Of a DNA stretch of 64,000 nt, positions 1-11,751 are shown piece by piece. Source of the DNA: Chrysemys picta bellii. Lineage: Eukaryota > Chordata > Testudines > Emydidae. The DNA lies in contig NC_088799.1 of NCBI RefSeq assembly GCF_011386835.1, positions 72,373,302 to 72,437,301 of the forward strand. The letters are read 5' to 3'. Below the pieces are notes generated by a model that ran no database searches, had not been told where the DNA came from, and saw nothing but the letters and a program-made list of their open reading frames with translations. The stretch's first letter is position 1; every line of letters starts with the position of its first letter. Position numbers and translations under genes: made by a program.

Positions 1-717
1 GGGTGGGGGACAGGGCTCAAGGCTGCGGCAGGGAGGGGGTACAGGCTCTGGGCTGGGGATGCAGGCTCTGAGGTGGGGCTGGGGATGAGGGGTTTTGGGT
101 GCAGGAGGGGGCTCCAGGCTGGGGTGCTGGGGCTGAGGGATTCAAAGTGCAAGTGGTGGCTTCAGGTTAAGGCAGGGGTTGGGGTACAGGCTCTAGGGTG
201 AGGACAGGGATGAGGGTTTGGGGGGGGTCATGGCTGGGGAAGAAGGGGTGGGGCTCGGAGTTGGGATCCGGGCTTACCTCAGGCGGCTACCAGTCAGTGG
301 CACAGCAGGGCTAAGGCAGGCTCTCTGCCTGTCCTGGCTCCACACTGTGCCCTGGAAGTGGCAAGTAGGACCGACTCCTAGGTGAGGATGGCCAGAAGGC
401 TCTGTGTGCTGCTCTTCCCTGCAGGCACCACCCCTAGCTCCCATTGACTGTGGTTCCTGGCCAATGGGACTGCAGAGCTGCTGCTCGGGACGGGGACAGC
501 GCGCTGAGCCCTATGGGGACCCCCCCAAGCCTAGGAGCTGGACCTGCTGGCCGCTTCCAGGGGTCAGTGCCATGCCAGGACAGCCAGGGAGCCTGCCTAA
601 GATCCACAGCATGTCCAACTGGACTTTTAATGGCCCAGTCAGCGGTGCTGGGCGGAGGTATCAGGGTCCCTTTTTGACCGGGTGTTCTGGTAGAAATCTG
701 GACGCCTGGCAACCCTA
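1..717 (-). mobile_element. GC-rich non-autonomous DNA element, TAGGGTTGCCA terminus (partial, runs off window start)
   Basis: The right end reads ctggcaaccctag (705-718), the inverse of the tagggttgcca start seen at 43518. The interior shares the block agcagggctaaggcaggctc with that copy (about 305 here, 43565 there). Positions 1-280 are an irregular G-rich minisatellite built on ggctggg/gtgcagg words. The open frames at 404-718 and on the other strand follow from GC content and are not genes. Assignment to a TIR-bearing DNA transposon is inferred from the shared termini of four copies. The left end lies outside the window, so no target duplication can be checked. Confidence 0.55.
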
Positions 718-1094
718 GTTTATCTACATGTGTGTGAAAAGCTTATTGTGAGAAACCTAAGGCAGTATTTCAATGGGCTTTCAAATGGATCCTTAAGTGT
801 GCAAATGGCAAAGCCATCATTATTCTTCTGGAATAAGTTGCATAGTCTGAGTCCTGTGTAAATTCTGTCTCCTGTACAAACAGCCTCCTCTTCTGGTTGA
901 CAGTTTCATTGTTCCAGTGGTCCTTCGGTCTTGTCAGAGGTCTTCATTAATAGAGGGAGAAGTGATATTTCAGGTAGCCAGGTATACTCCCATTAAGGAT
1001 ATCAAGTATCAGGACTGAATTGGACCCTGAATTCAATGTGGAGCCAGTGCATAGCACTAAGTACTTGGATTGTGTGTTCATATGCCCTATATTG
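718..1094. other. Non-coding, nothing recognised
   Basis: AT-leaning sequence without a long open frame or recognisable repeat. It separates the GC-rich element from the SINE. Confidence 0.6.
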
Positions 1095-1310
1095 GTGGGA
1101 GAATAGCTCAGTGGTTTGAGCATTGGCCTGCTAAATTCAGCGTTGTGAGTTTAGTCCTTGAGGGGGCCATTTAGGGATGTGAGGCAAAAAAACAAAAACA
1201 CAACACTGTCAGGGACAGTACTTAGTTCTGCTAGTGAAGGCAGGGGACTGGACTCAATGACCTTTCAAGGTCCCTTCCAGTTCTATAAGATAGGTACATC
1301 TCCATATATA
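1095..1310 (+). mobile_element. tRNA-derived SINE, turtle Cry-type
   Basis: The head carries an RNA polymerase III A box (tagctcagtgg, about 1104-1114) followed by ttgagcattggcctgctaaa. A B box-like gttgtgagtttagtcc lies near 1142-1157. The tail contains gactggactcaatgacc and aaggtcccttccagttcta, the CR1-like 3' end shared by turtle SINEs. It is transcribed by Pol III and moved by CR1 reverse transcriptase, by analogy with the family. A (TA)n tract directly follows the tail. The A-rich stretch in the middle is not in the consensus I remember. This is the best single clue that the genome is a cryptodiran turtle. Confidence 0.85.
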
Positions 1311-1331
1311 TATATATATATATGTATATAT
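1303..1331. repeat. (TA)n microsatellite
   Basis: An alternating TA tract with one G interruption sits at the SINE 3' tail, a common place for a microsatellite to arise. Confidence 0.9.
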
Positions 1332-3617
1332 AAGCAGATGGGATCCTTTGTTCTGAACCAGTGAGTACATAATGAAACTGAATTAGAATCAGGTCCTGTC
1401 TATATCCCAAACACTGAAGTTTGTCAAAAACCTTCTTAGCATCCATCTACAGTTTTCCCAGTCATCACAGAGGTGGAAAACGGAACTCCCAGGTGGAACA
1501 TCTCCCACTGTCAGGAAGAACCCCCCCCAAAGAAACACTCTGCCAAATGCCAGCTGGGTGTTCCTCAAGCCAGGGATAGGCTCTGAGGAGAGAAGCTGTT
1601 CTTCACAGAGGAAGGGGGAGAGGCACTCCCTTTACTTTACTCTCTGGTTCTATCCTTGAGGCTCTGTAACTTATTAATATACCTTGTCATTAGACATCTT
1701 GGATGCTGGACCTTCAACTGTGCTATTTCGATAATGGATCTTAAATGAGACTAAAGGTTTTTGGTTAAATGAATCTTATTTAGTCACTTGTTTAGTTTTA
1801 TATCAAACACTACGTTTTTATACAAAATATCATTCTAATTAAATTCCCACAAAAATCTACACTCAGTAATCTCTCTAGAGTTGCACTGTACCAAGTATTC
1901 ATTTTGAATTACTAGAGCATATCACTGAACAATAGAAAAGCATTAGATGATTTTGTTTTCCTGATTGTAATTTTATATTTTATATTTTCTGTGCCAAAAT
2001 AACTGAAGTGGCTAATTCTGACTTACAGAATGATTGACATTGCAGTGAAGTAAAACCAACAATATATTAGAAACCCTTTGGGGAGGACACAATGTCAAAC
2101 TTCCCCCTCTTGCTGTCTGTTCAGGTAACCTAGTCAATGCCTGCTTCTGATTTACAGATAGCTTGAATCATTTAAGCAAACTCAAAATCTAGTGTCTCCC
2201 GTATGTGAAGAGAAAATTGGAGCATGTCGTTTGCATTAGCTTCATCATACATTTGATTCTTCAATTGTTTCACTGTAGATTTGACAAATGTCCTTGTTTT
2301 CTCATTTAATTAAACAGCATCAGCGTGATCAAAAATTTGAGACCAAACCTGAGAATATTTTTTTAAGCAGAGATGTATTTCATTTGAAGTCCTTTTAAAA
2401 TCTTTGGCTTGGTAGCACATAACATCAGATTTGAACACAAATATATTTTTTATAAGTTACATGATCTTATGGCTGAGAGAAGTCCTAGCTCTAACTAGAA
2501 CATTATTTACTAGGTCACAAGTGTAAAAGTTAATGTACTGGTACTTCTCTCTCTTTCTCTCTCTGGAAGGATTGTAACTGTAACGAACCTTAACTGATTT
2601 CTAGTCATCTGGCTTTTAACTATTGAAATTCACAAAGAGAATTAAAAATAAGACTATTTATGTTGTCCTTTTTTTCTCCTTTCATTTAATTAATAATACG
2701 AATCACACATTTTTATTTTACTAGATCTTCTGGGCTTAAACAACTTCACTAGCAGCCAAAGTGGCTTCACAATTCAGTGCAAACAAAAGAAAAATGAACT
2801 ACTCTACATTATGCTTTTTAGTAATCATGACACGCTTCTCACTGCCATTCCTCTTTTATGCTAGGATGGCTAATTCAGTGAGATGTGGCCAACTACTTGG
2901 AATTATGTAAAATAACCAGTAAATAGCCTATTTGCTAACCAGTAGCTGTATAAGTGGATGTGTTTTTGCTACTGATTGAGTTAACCCATGTCGTTGGGGA
3001 GAATACATTTTTTTAATCTCCTATGAATTTGGACAATACAACCCAACAACATGTTGTAGATGCCAAATGTCTACATCTTGGTGTATCGACTGCAGAATTA
3101 ACTCAGGTGATCGGTACCTGAGTCTGAGCATCTGGGCTGGCCTAGCTCAGATCTGAGCAGACACACTGCAATGCCTTACCCAAATTACTGTGTCCTCACT
3201 GGCACTGTACTCACTTGAGTAAAGTGTTAGGATTCCTGGGGGGCATATGTCATGGTTTTTAGTTCTGCAATGTGCTGAGATGTTCTGATTCTTTCCCAGT
3301 GAATTGCAAGGGAACTCATCTGTTCTTCTGGCCACGTGAGGGGAATTGTGCAAAGGCATTGGAGAACTGTCAGCATTCAAATGGGTTAGCCTGCATCTAC
3401 ACAGCAAAGTGGATGGCTTATGAGACTGAGTGTAAGCAGCACCTAAACTTTAGCCTGTAGGCCAGGATGTACCAGCTAGCCTGGGTGTAAAGAACTGTCA
3501 CATTGGCTGGACGAGAGCTGGGTTAGGAGCAACACCCAAGTGAAAGCCCAAGTTAGCTCTGTAGTGAAGTCAAACACACTGAGGACCTGAATTTTATTTG
3601 ACTTCCATGGTGTATAG
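1332..3617. other. Non-coding AT-rich DNA, nothing recognised
   Basis: No convincing exon, RNA gene or repeat is visible. Short open frames (for example 3147-3407 minus) show no domain or compositional support. Confidence 0.6.
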
Positions 3618-3800
3618 CAGTGGTTCTCAAAGCCAGTCTGACGCTTGTTCAGGGAAAGCCCCTGGCGGGCCAGGCCGGTTTGTTTACCTGCCACGTCCGC
3701 AGGTTCGGCTGATTGAGGTTCCCACTGGCCGCGGTTCACCGCTCCAGGCCAATGGGGGCTGCGGGAAGTGGCGCGGGCCAAGGGATGTGCTGGCCACCCT
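3618..3800 (+). mobile_element. Palindromic hAT-type MITE, left half only
   Basis: It starts with the hAT-like terminus cagtggttctcaaag at 3618. A GC-rich body follows with gcgggccaggccgg, gtttacctgcc, cactggccgcggttcaccg and ggccaatgggggctgcgg. In complete members the body would continue as its own reverse complement, but here the second arm is absent after about 3800. No copy of the left 8-mer gtgtatag is found downstream, which fits truncation. The same body words recur at 36720-36890 in a different element. Confidence 0.7.
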
Positions 3801-5830
3801 TCAATGAAGTTATGGTTGTTCCCCCTGCACCCCTCTTCCCCCGCCACACAGGTCGTTACACCTGTTTTGGTTTGTTGTTTAAGGGCTGGTGAGTGCAGCT
3901 CCTAGAAGGTGAAGTCAGACTGGACTAGGCACAAGAAAGATGTAGGTGTTCTGCCATGACTGTACCTCTGTACTTTCATGTGCTGCCATGGTTCAACTCA
4001 TGCATTTGAATGAAATTTGATATTAGATCAGATTTTAAAAATTATTTGAATTAAATCTGCCCCCCCCCTGAACAAACAATAATTTCCACTAAGCAGTGAT
4101 TGTTTTTTTGTTTTTTGTTTTTTGTTTTTTTCCCCCTGACTCTGGAAAATAACCTTTACTTATGAGAGAGATGCTGAAGTATTTAGAATTTTTTTGACTA
4201 GTCAGCAATCTTGTGTATGAACAAGTTCATGACCAGCATGGCTAGTTTTTAATCTATATGCAGTGTATAAAATAATAGTGACATCAGATTTCTCTTTTTA
4301 AAATGTATGTTCTTATAACTGATTTTTATTGAAACTACTCCCTTCAGCTGTCTTGCTTGGGTAGTTTTTTCGTTTTTTCCTTTTTTTTTTTTTGTATCCA
4401 TAATTGTTTTATTTCATCTTCAGGTGATATTTATAATTGTAATATCTGTACTGACACATGCAAATACATTTTTCTTTTGCAGATAGTTATGAATTCAAAT
4501 TGAAGGTATTTGATCTGGAATTAGTAAAACATAATTAAAGTAATGTTAGTTAAATAATTGTCATACATATAGTTATTTTCAATCTCTTCATATATTGATT
4601 TGAAGTAATCTAAATAAATAACACATTAAAATGTTCCATTCCAAAGATGCACATTAAAAATGCAAAGTAACTAGGGCAACAGAAATAAACTCAGCAGACA
4701 CTCTATACCAGAAAGGTGAGAAAAGACCCTATTTCACCTCAGAATACCTCTCTCAGCCTTCAGCTCACCCTCACCTGGGGAAAGAGATGAGCATTGCAGT
4801 ATGCCCTGAAGGTCAACAGGTAGGTGGGGAGGTGGGATAAGTGACTTCTGAAGTCTCTGGGCCCTAATGGAGGAGCACTCTTCTAGCAGCACTCTTTTTG
4901 CAGTTGATCGACCTCCACTGATGATAGTATAGGAAGAGAGGAAGTCTTTCAAAGGAGGGTAAACATCCTCCTCTTCATCCCATTTTATAGATGGAGAGAC
5001 AAAGGCTTAGGGTGATCACCAGGACTAGCACCAACATCATCCTACTCCAATGTAATGTATATCTGAATTCTATAAGGGGGGTAGGTGTGTGTGCGCCCAC
5101 TATAATTTACAGACGAGCCATTTGGAAGTAACATAAATACAGGCAAATCCCCTGGTTTGGCCAATCCATGAAGTCTACTTGCCAATAAGTAATGGTATAT
5201 CAGGAAAAAGGTCACTATCTAAAGATATGTTATAGGTATAAGCCTGGGATGTTTCTTGGTCATTTTTACTACATTATTCTGCTGCTCGATATTAGTGTAT
5301 GCCATTGTATAGTACTACTCTTTTGAGAAGTTCTGGGATGCTGCGCTACCAAAGCAATGGCCCACCAATACATTTCTCTCTCCCTCCCCCACCTCCCCAA
5401 GGAGAAAGAAAAGAGAACCCATGGCCAGTGCTGCACTGTGCACACAGCCTACTTCACACACTGAGCCCCTATTTTTAGCTAGGAGATTTGCTCTTTTGAT
5501 CAAGCCTCTAGCACAATGGTGCAATATTGAAGGGATATTTCCAGAAGACAAACTGCCTCCTGATATTTCTGAACAAAATGCAAATGCTAATCATGGAAGC
5601 TAATAGTCCAACTGTCTATGTTTAAATATCAACAGATAGTGTGCGTCCTGGGCATTGCACTACCTGCAGAACTCTGATTCCTGGATCTTTACCTTGATGC
5701 ATTTTTTAAAATCAAATACAGAGGCTAGATTGATGCTGTATTTCCTAGTGCTTTGTTGCATTCTGTCATTAAAAGTAGACTTCCTTTGATTTTTAAGAAC
5801 AGGTACAATTCTGCATATGGGGAGAAATAA
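3801..5830. other. Non-coding, low-complexity T-rich tracts
   Basis: Contains a (GTTTTTT)n-like tract at about 4104-4131 and a poly-T run near 4381-4394. No gene or clear repeat is seen otherwise. Confidence 0.55.
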
Positions 5831-5837
5831 AGACATT

Positions 5838-5915
5838 AAGCCAGATCTTCAACTGATATAAATTGTCAGAATGCAAATGCAGTGAGTAGATCTCTGATTT
5901 ACACCAGCTAAAGGC
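5838..5915. repeat. Ancient palindromic MITE-like fragment (CAGATCCTCAGCTGGTGTAAAT type)
   Basis: ccagatcttcaactgatataaatt and the inverse word tgatttacaccagct occur 50 bp apart, the two arms of a widespread amniote palindrome. Related copies lie at 10311 and 16826. It is strongly decayed. Confidence 0.5.
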
Positions 5916-8900
5916 CTAACACATTATTTGCACAAGAGCCTTTACTTCTCTATTTAAAGGTACTTCAGGTGAGGATAAGCAGATACTTGTGCCATGAAGT
6001 TGTTCATCAGAATGTCATATGAATAGGGTTAACCTCCCCCTGATTGCTGATTCTGAACCCGTTTCCACTAGATGTCCAGAAAAATAAGAAACTAAATATT
6101 CTCAAGGGGAAAATGTTTCTTCTACATAAGCTGAAAGCTATGTTGCAAATAAACAATTATATTGCACACACTTTTAAAGCTGGAGCAGTGATGGCTGAAA
6201 TAAGTAAGACTGTAGTGAAACTGCCATGTGCAAACCACAGAATCTCATAGCAGGTCACAATGTGTTCTAGTGGATCATTTATGGAAGGGGGAATCGGAAG
6301 ATCTAACTTTTTCTGGATTTCCCAGCTACCAGAGTGGGGAGCTCTTGGCATCAAGGCTCCTCTTGGAGTATTGCTAGGGCCTGAGAGAAGGCTGCAGAGG
6401 GAGCTGGGAGGCAGTACAGCATTTCTGGGACTTGTGTGGATGGCCTGGGCCTTCAGCAAGAGCCATTCATATTGGGGGTGGGGGTGGGGAGGAGGTGAAT
6501 CTATGGATTTTTGGAAGCTCTGTTCCCTATTCATTCTGCAGGGGAGCAGGACAAAAATCCACATCAGTCAGTTTCCTGTGTGGGGTTTTCTCAAATATTG
6601 TATTTAACAGGTTTGGTATGGTTTTATTGTGTCTTCTCCATGCTATCCTTTTTTACTTGGAGGGCTTTTTGCAATGAGCCATTGTAATGTACCTAGACCA
6701 GCTTCTATACTACACACACAGGAAGGAAAGGCTATAAGGGAAAAGATAATTAATTAGTATGCTTAGGTATCTCAATTTCCATGTAGGAAAGAGGACATTC
6801 AAAAGTCAGGCATTCAAGGATCATAGAATATGGGCTAGGGAAAAGGAAGAGATAGATGGAAGAAATAGGAGGCAGTAGATTTACAGAAGATCTCTAAGAC
6901 AAGAAGTGGAATTTCATACTGGATTCAGGGAAAGACAAGAAAGCAGTGAATATATAATTTTTGCAGGTGGGGACATTTTTCAGTTATGAGCATGAGAGAT
7001 TAGATAGCATATTTTGAATACGCTGATTTTTATTTGGGGCTCAGAGGGGCCATAAAGAAAGGCAGCCTCAGATGATGATGATTGATGGTGATGTTTTGTT
7101 TCTAGTAGTGCCAACAGTAAAGCTTACATTGTGCAAAACCAGGCATAGCTTTGGTGGACAGGCAGATTCACAAGCTTCGGAGACATTGAAAACAAAGCTT
7201 CAGACTTATAAAGTGCTTCATGCTATATATGAGGTGCTGAGCAACATCTGTTTCCGTAAACGGAGTGAAGAGAACTCAGGACTTCCCAGCAGGCATCCAG
7301 CACCTTGCAGGATGAGGCACAGAGGGTATTCTTAAAAGAAATAAGAATAATTGTATATGTAACTGGCAGCTTGCCTGTATTGTACTTATATACTAACCAT
7401 GTAACCCAGCCGATTGGGCAGGACTGTTGGTTATCTGATCAAGAGATACAAATGAAGATAGAAAGAATGAAGTCTTTATTGTTTTGTTTTGTTTTCCAAA
7501 TTTTGTGTAAAACATTGAATAATTTTCTACAACCAGATCTTGATTTGGGACCATGGCCTAGTCCTATAAATTTGGGGTAGAAATAGGGCATTGCAATTAC
7601 CAGTCCATCCCAAGGTACAGTAGATGCCCACATTTCTGCCAACATATTTGCTATATTTTTTAATTACTGGATTATTTTTTGGAATAAAGTATTCAACTTT
7701 ACATGTTTATAATTCAAAATATAGTCACAACAGTATGTTCAAATCATAGTATGCAAAATGTGTCTCTACTACATGGTAGTTAACCGATGACTTTGAAATA
7801 TGCAAGCAGGGAGTCTCATTTAGATAGACGGCACAAGAAGTAAGAGGTACCAGTGATGCTGTCTAGTGTATCCTAATCTTTTGAAAACAAAGCTTCAGTT
7901 TGCTTTGTACTTGATTGCATTATTTCCTGACAAATTTTGTGATCTGTAGTTATTTTACACTGCTACAACATTGAAACTCTTCACCCTTTAACATGTGCTC
8001 TTGAACTAATTGCTTTGAAGTTCCCAGAAGAATTACTCCAATGAAAAATAAATGGTACTAGCAAGACAAGTTCAGCGATATGAACAGCAAGGGCAATGAG
8101 TTGCATATACTGTGATCCTTGTAATATAGCAATCAAACTATTACATGCTAGAGAATTTATGTACAGTTAAGGCCATGCTACAACCTAATCTTTTCATGTC
8201 AGTTGGGATTTTGCACAAAGGTAGGGTAGAATATGATGCTAAATAACTTTAGCTGTCAGGTTATATGATTATAGCTGTGTGGTAAAATTGGGATGGTAGA
8301 GGTGAAAGGCTCCATTTCCCACTGTCAATCCCTAAGCCATCCAGTCTCACCATTTTACTTATTTATATGGGTACCCACTTTTCCACCACAAGTAAGATTT
8401 CTAAGCCTTGTACACGGTTTATTTAGTATTATGTGACAAGCTGAAATGAGTCTCTGCTCTTTCTGGAATGTTGTTATAAAACCAAACTTCATTTATCACC
8501 ATATTGAACCACCCTGGTATATACCCACGTGCCAGTATATACAGATGTACTGCATTATAGCATATAGACCAGTTCAGTGAATACAAAAACTGCAATGAAG
8601 AGAGAATTAAAATATTGCAGCTTGTTTAGGTGCTGGCTTAACCTCCCTGCCCCCAAAATACATGTTCTCTCTAGAATTTGTTGCACTACAATAATTCTTC
8701 CATGCATATAGGGGTAGTAGACACCTGTATTGTCTTTCAGGCACATTGTACATTAGGGATACCTGTGTTGATTTCTCTTGTGGATGGACGTAATTTGGGG
8801 AAATTAAATAAAAAACAAAGCACCAAATGTTGCTCTGTTATATCAGTTAATTACTCCCCGCAACTTTGTGCCCCATTCAAATCCATAGGTGTATTTGCAT

Positions 8901-10310
8901 TCACAATTGAGGTTGTGGAATGCTGCGGAGTTATCTGGTTTCACTTGAGTGCAACATTGCTCTTTGCATAATATCTGATACATATTACCCTTTCCCTTTC
9001 CAAACAAACTAACCTACCTTTCCCACATCACTCCTGTGTAACCTCAAAGCAATATTTATATAGACATTTACTTTAAAAGACAGTTTGCTTGAAGCATTCC
9101 ACCTAGGGAAAATTGAAGGTTATGAAGTGAAGCACACCTCCTGGACAAAGCTCCCTAATTGTTACCTGAGTAAATAAAAGATAAGCCTACTTCAGCCCTG
9201 GGACAGCACCACTAAGTAACTCTCAGACATTAGTAAATTCTGTATTTAAATTTCATTACAACATTTCTCTTTCTTTCTGTTGTCTATTTTTAGACTCCTT
9301 TCGTTCGTGTTCAATTCTGTCCACTTCCTGTTCCATTTTTTTAAACCTCTCTATATTTTTTTCCATTAACATTTTTAATTGTGTAACTATTGTAATTGGA
9401 ACATGAAACATGTAAGCTGACATTTGAACCTTCAATGTTGAAGTGCATTATAAATTGGGCAAAACTCTCCCATCTCTATTTCTGACCATGTAAGATTACA
9501 CAGGGAAACTCATTCCCTTAAGTTTGTAAGAGTTAACTAAAACTTGCAGGTTTTCTGACTGTATCTTTAAACCATTTTATCTTTATTTTATTATGCCAGG
9601 AAGCATGGGAAGGCAAGGGAGTGCCAAATGTGTAAATGTATGCTTGTGGTTTAAAGACTGTTACTCTCTAAATACTGATTCATTAAACAGCCATCAACAC
9701 AATACAAACAGTACAACAATATGATTTGCTAGTCCTTGTGGATGGATATAGATAATAGAGGGCTTAGTCATGAATCAGCCTACTCATTGAACTGTGTTCC
9801 TATGCATCATACACTGTTATCTCTGAAACAAACATGGTTGAAAGGTTGCATAGAATGAATGTTAGTTATTGTTGTAATTTAGAAATGAATATGGGGTTTT
9901 CTTTTTATTGTAGTGTAACTGTAGTTGCACAAATGACAAGGAATATGTTCTACTAAACCCAGTAGAGATATCCGGCACAATCTTCATTAAAGTGGGACAA
10001 AGACCACGCCATCTGCTACAACTAGTCCCAGCTCTCACTGGGTTTGTTTTCTCAGTAGCTCTTCCTGGTTGGAGCCACCTGTTCAATTTAATTATAAACA
10101 CTTTCTTAAAATGTTGCACATTATGAGCTCTATTTCTCTCAAGCGATGGGGAACTAGGACAAAGAATCTGGTAAAATAAGTTGCATTCATGCTTGGGAGA
10201 GAATGGTTAGAAAAATTAAACAAAAGGAGGAACTAAATGAAGTACAGTCTTCAAGAAAATGAAATTTCACCCAGGTTTTTTTTTTTCATCACAGATAGGA
10301 GACAAAAGGC
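5916..10310. other. Non-coding AT-rich DNA, nothing recognised
   Basis: Open frames such as 6157-6564 (minus), 6260-6607, 7072-7335 and 8678-8971 lack recognisable domains, splice context or codon bias. I see no SINE, LTR termini or long inverted repeat here. Confidence 0.5.
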
Positions 10311-10405
10311 CTCAGTCTGTTCTCACCGTTTACACCAGTTTAACTCCATCCAATAACTCAATGGAGTTATTTCTGAATTACACCAAGTGAGAGTGATGTA
10401 GGCAC
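10311..10405. repeat. Ancient palindromic MITE-like fragment
   Basis: The arms ttacaccagtttaactccat and caatggagttatttctga/attacacca are imperfect inverse copies around a short centre. It belongs to the same type as the copies at 5838 and 16826. Confidence 0.55.
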
Positions 10406-10837
10406 AAAACATTTTTTATCTGGTGTTGAACAGGTCACAATTTTTTCAAGTGCAAAATTATGAGCTAAAATATTTGAAAGTGCAACAGGTCACTAAGATC
10501 TGAAATGTGCTTGTGTATCAGAGACACTGAGGGAACTAAAGTGCAGGCACAGGTAACTGCAGATGTACAAATTGCATTCAGAGTTTGTGCACACAGATGA
10601 GAGTCTGCAAATTCAGCCTGAAATATTCTCTGTTCCTAATGGAGCTGGGCAAAACCTATTCAGCAGCATATAATAAATAAGGGACGTTTTCACCCTGAGA
10701 CTAATTGTCATGTGCTGCTGTATAGAATAAACTGGCATGGGGAGCAAACTTTGAACTTAGCTCTGTTTGAGACCCCTGCCATTTGTTACTATTGCAAGTA
10801 TATTTCTGGTTGCATTTTATTCTGTTTATTTGCGACA

Positions 10838-10842
10838 GCATA
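10838..10842. repeat. Target-site duplication gcata (left)
   Basis: The identical 5-mer gcata sits at 11752-11756, directly flanking the LTR on the other side. Confidence 0.85.
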
Positions 10843-11751
10843 TGTCAAGGCTAATTCTCCACTCTGGCACTTTGAGTGCAGAAGATGGGGGAGCCCTCAA
10901 GGATTCTAAAAATTAATACTGGCCACTGTACTTTTAATACTGTCCAATTAGATGGTGCCACCACCCAAGTTCAGAATCCCTTGAGAGCCCCGGAAGGCGC
11001 ACTTGGGAATTCCTTCCTGTGGGGTACCCTCAAGCCCTTTCATCCCCGCCCCCTGGGGAAGAGCTGAGAAAGAAGGGGAGGGGAGTAGGACAATAAACAA
11101 ATAAAAAAACAACATGTGCACAAACTTCTTATGACACAAAAATCCAATTCTGTTCTTAAAAAAGGTAAATTTTATTTTTTTTAAAAAGGGAAGAAAATAC
11201 GTCTGGGAACTCAGGCTATTGCTAGATTTTAAAAGAGCAACTACAAGGATTAAGCACCAAGAATAGCTTTCTTGAGGTCCAGTTTAAAGGTTACAAGCAA
11301 AACAAAAGCACTTGGGGTTAGCACAGAGGAATCCACAAGCTGTAAAGAAATAAATGGGATAAACCTAATCACATCTTCCTAGATGTTTCCTGGTCTACTA
11401 ACATATCTGGGTTTTTAAATGAGAAGTTACTAGGTATGATACTGATGATTTTTTCATACCTGGACCAAGCTTCTTACAGCATAACTCTGCCCTGTCTGCC
11501 TCTCCCTGGCAGAACAATCACAGACAGACAAAAGGGGAGTCGGTTTTCAATTTTAAAAAGTTCTAGCCTTCCCATTGGCTCCTTTGGCCAGGTGCCCATT
11601 CCCGTACTTTTACCTATGCATAGCAGTGAGACATTTTAACCCTTTTCAGGTAGAGCAATTAGAGAACACCTACTAAGAGGGATTTTATAGCTACTGGCTG
11701 GCTGGGTGCCCATAAAAGGGAGCTCTCCCCACCCCTCCTTCATTTAGCACA
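10843..11751 (-). mobile_element. Solo LTR, ERV-like family 1 (909 bp)
   Basis: On the minus strand the LTR begins tgtgctaaatgaagg and ends agccttgaca, giving TG...CA borders. It is flanked by perfect 5-bp duplications (gcata). It aligns along its length with the plus-strand copy at 28259-29190, sharing cttgagggtaccccacagg, aattcccaa, gctggacctcaagaa, ctaaccccaa and ccttttatgg. An AATAAA on the minus strand lies at 11171-11176 in the same relative place as in the other copy. No internal retroviral sequence adjoins it, so it is a solo LTR left by recombination. The 5-bp duplication fits class III (ERVL-like) ERVs but also some Ty3-type elements. Confidence 0.85.

Noticed and set aside
1231..1446. 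Minus-strand frame starting MDAKKVFDKLQC, reminiscent of a LINE RT AFDK motif
   Set aside because: The rest of the frame runs into the SINE tail and the (TA)n tract and has no neighbouring RT motifs.
6821..6860. tcatagaatatgggctaggg as a reversed SINE tail
   Set aside because: Only about a dozen bases match and the SINE body is absent.
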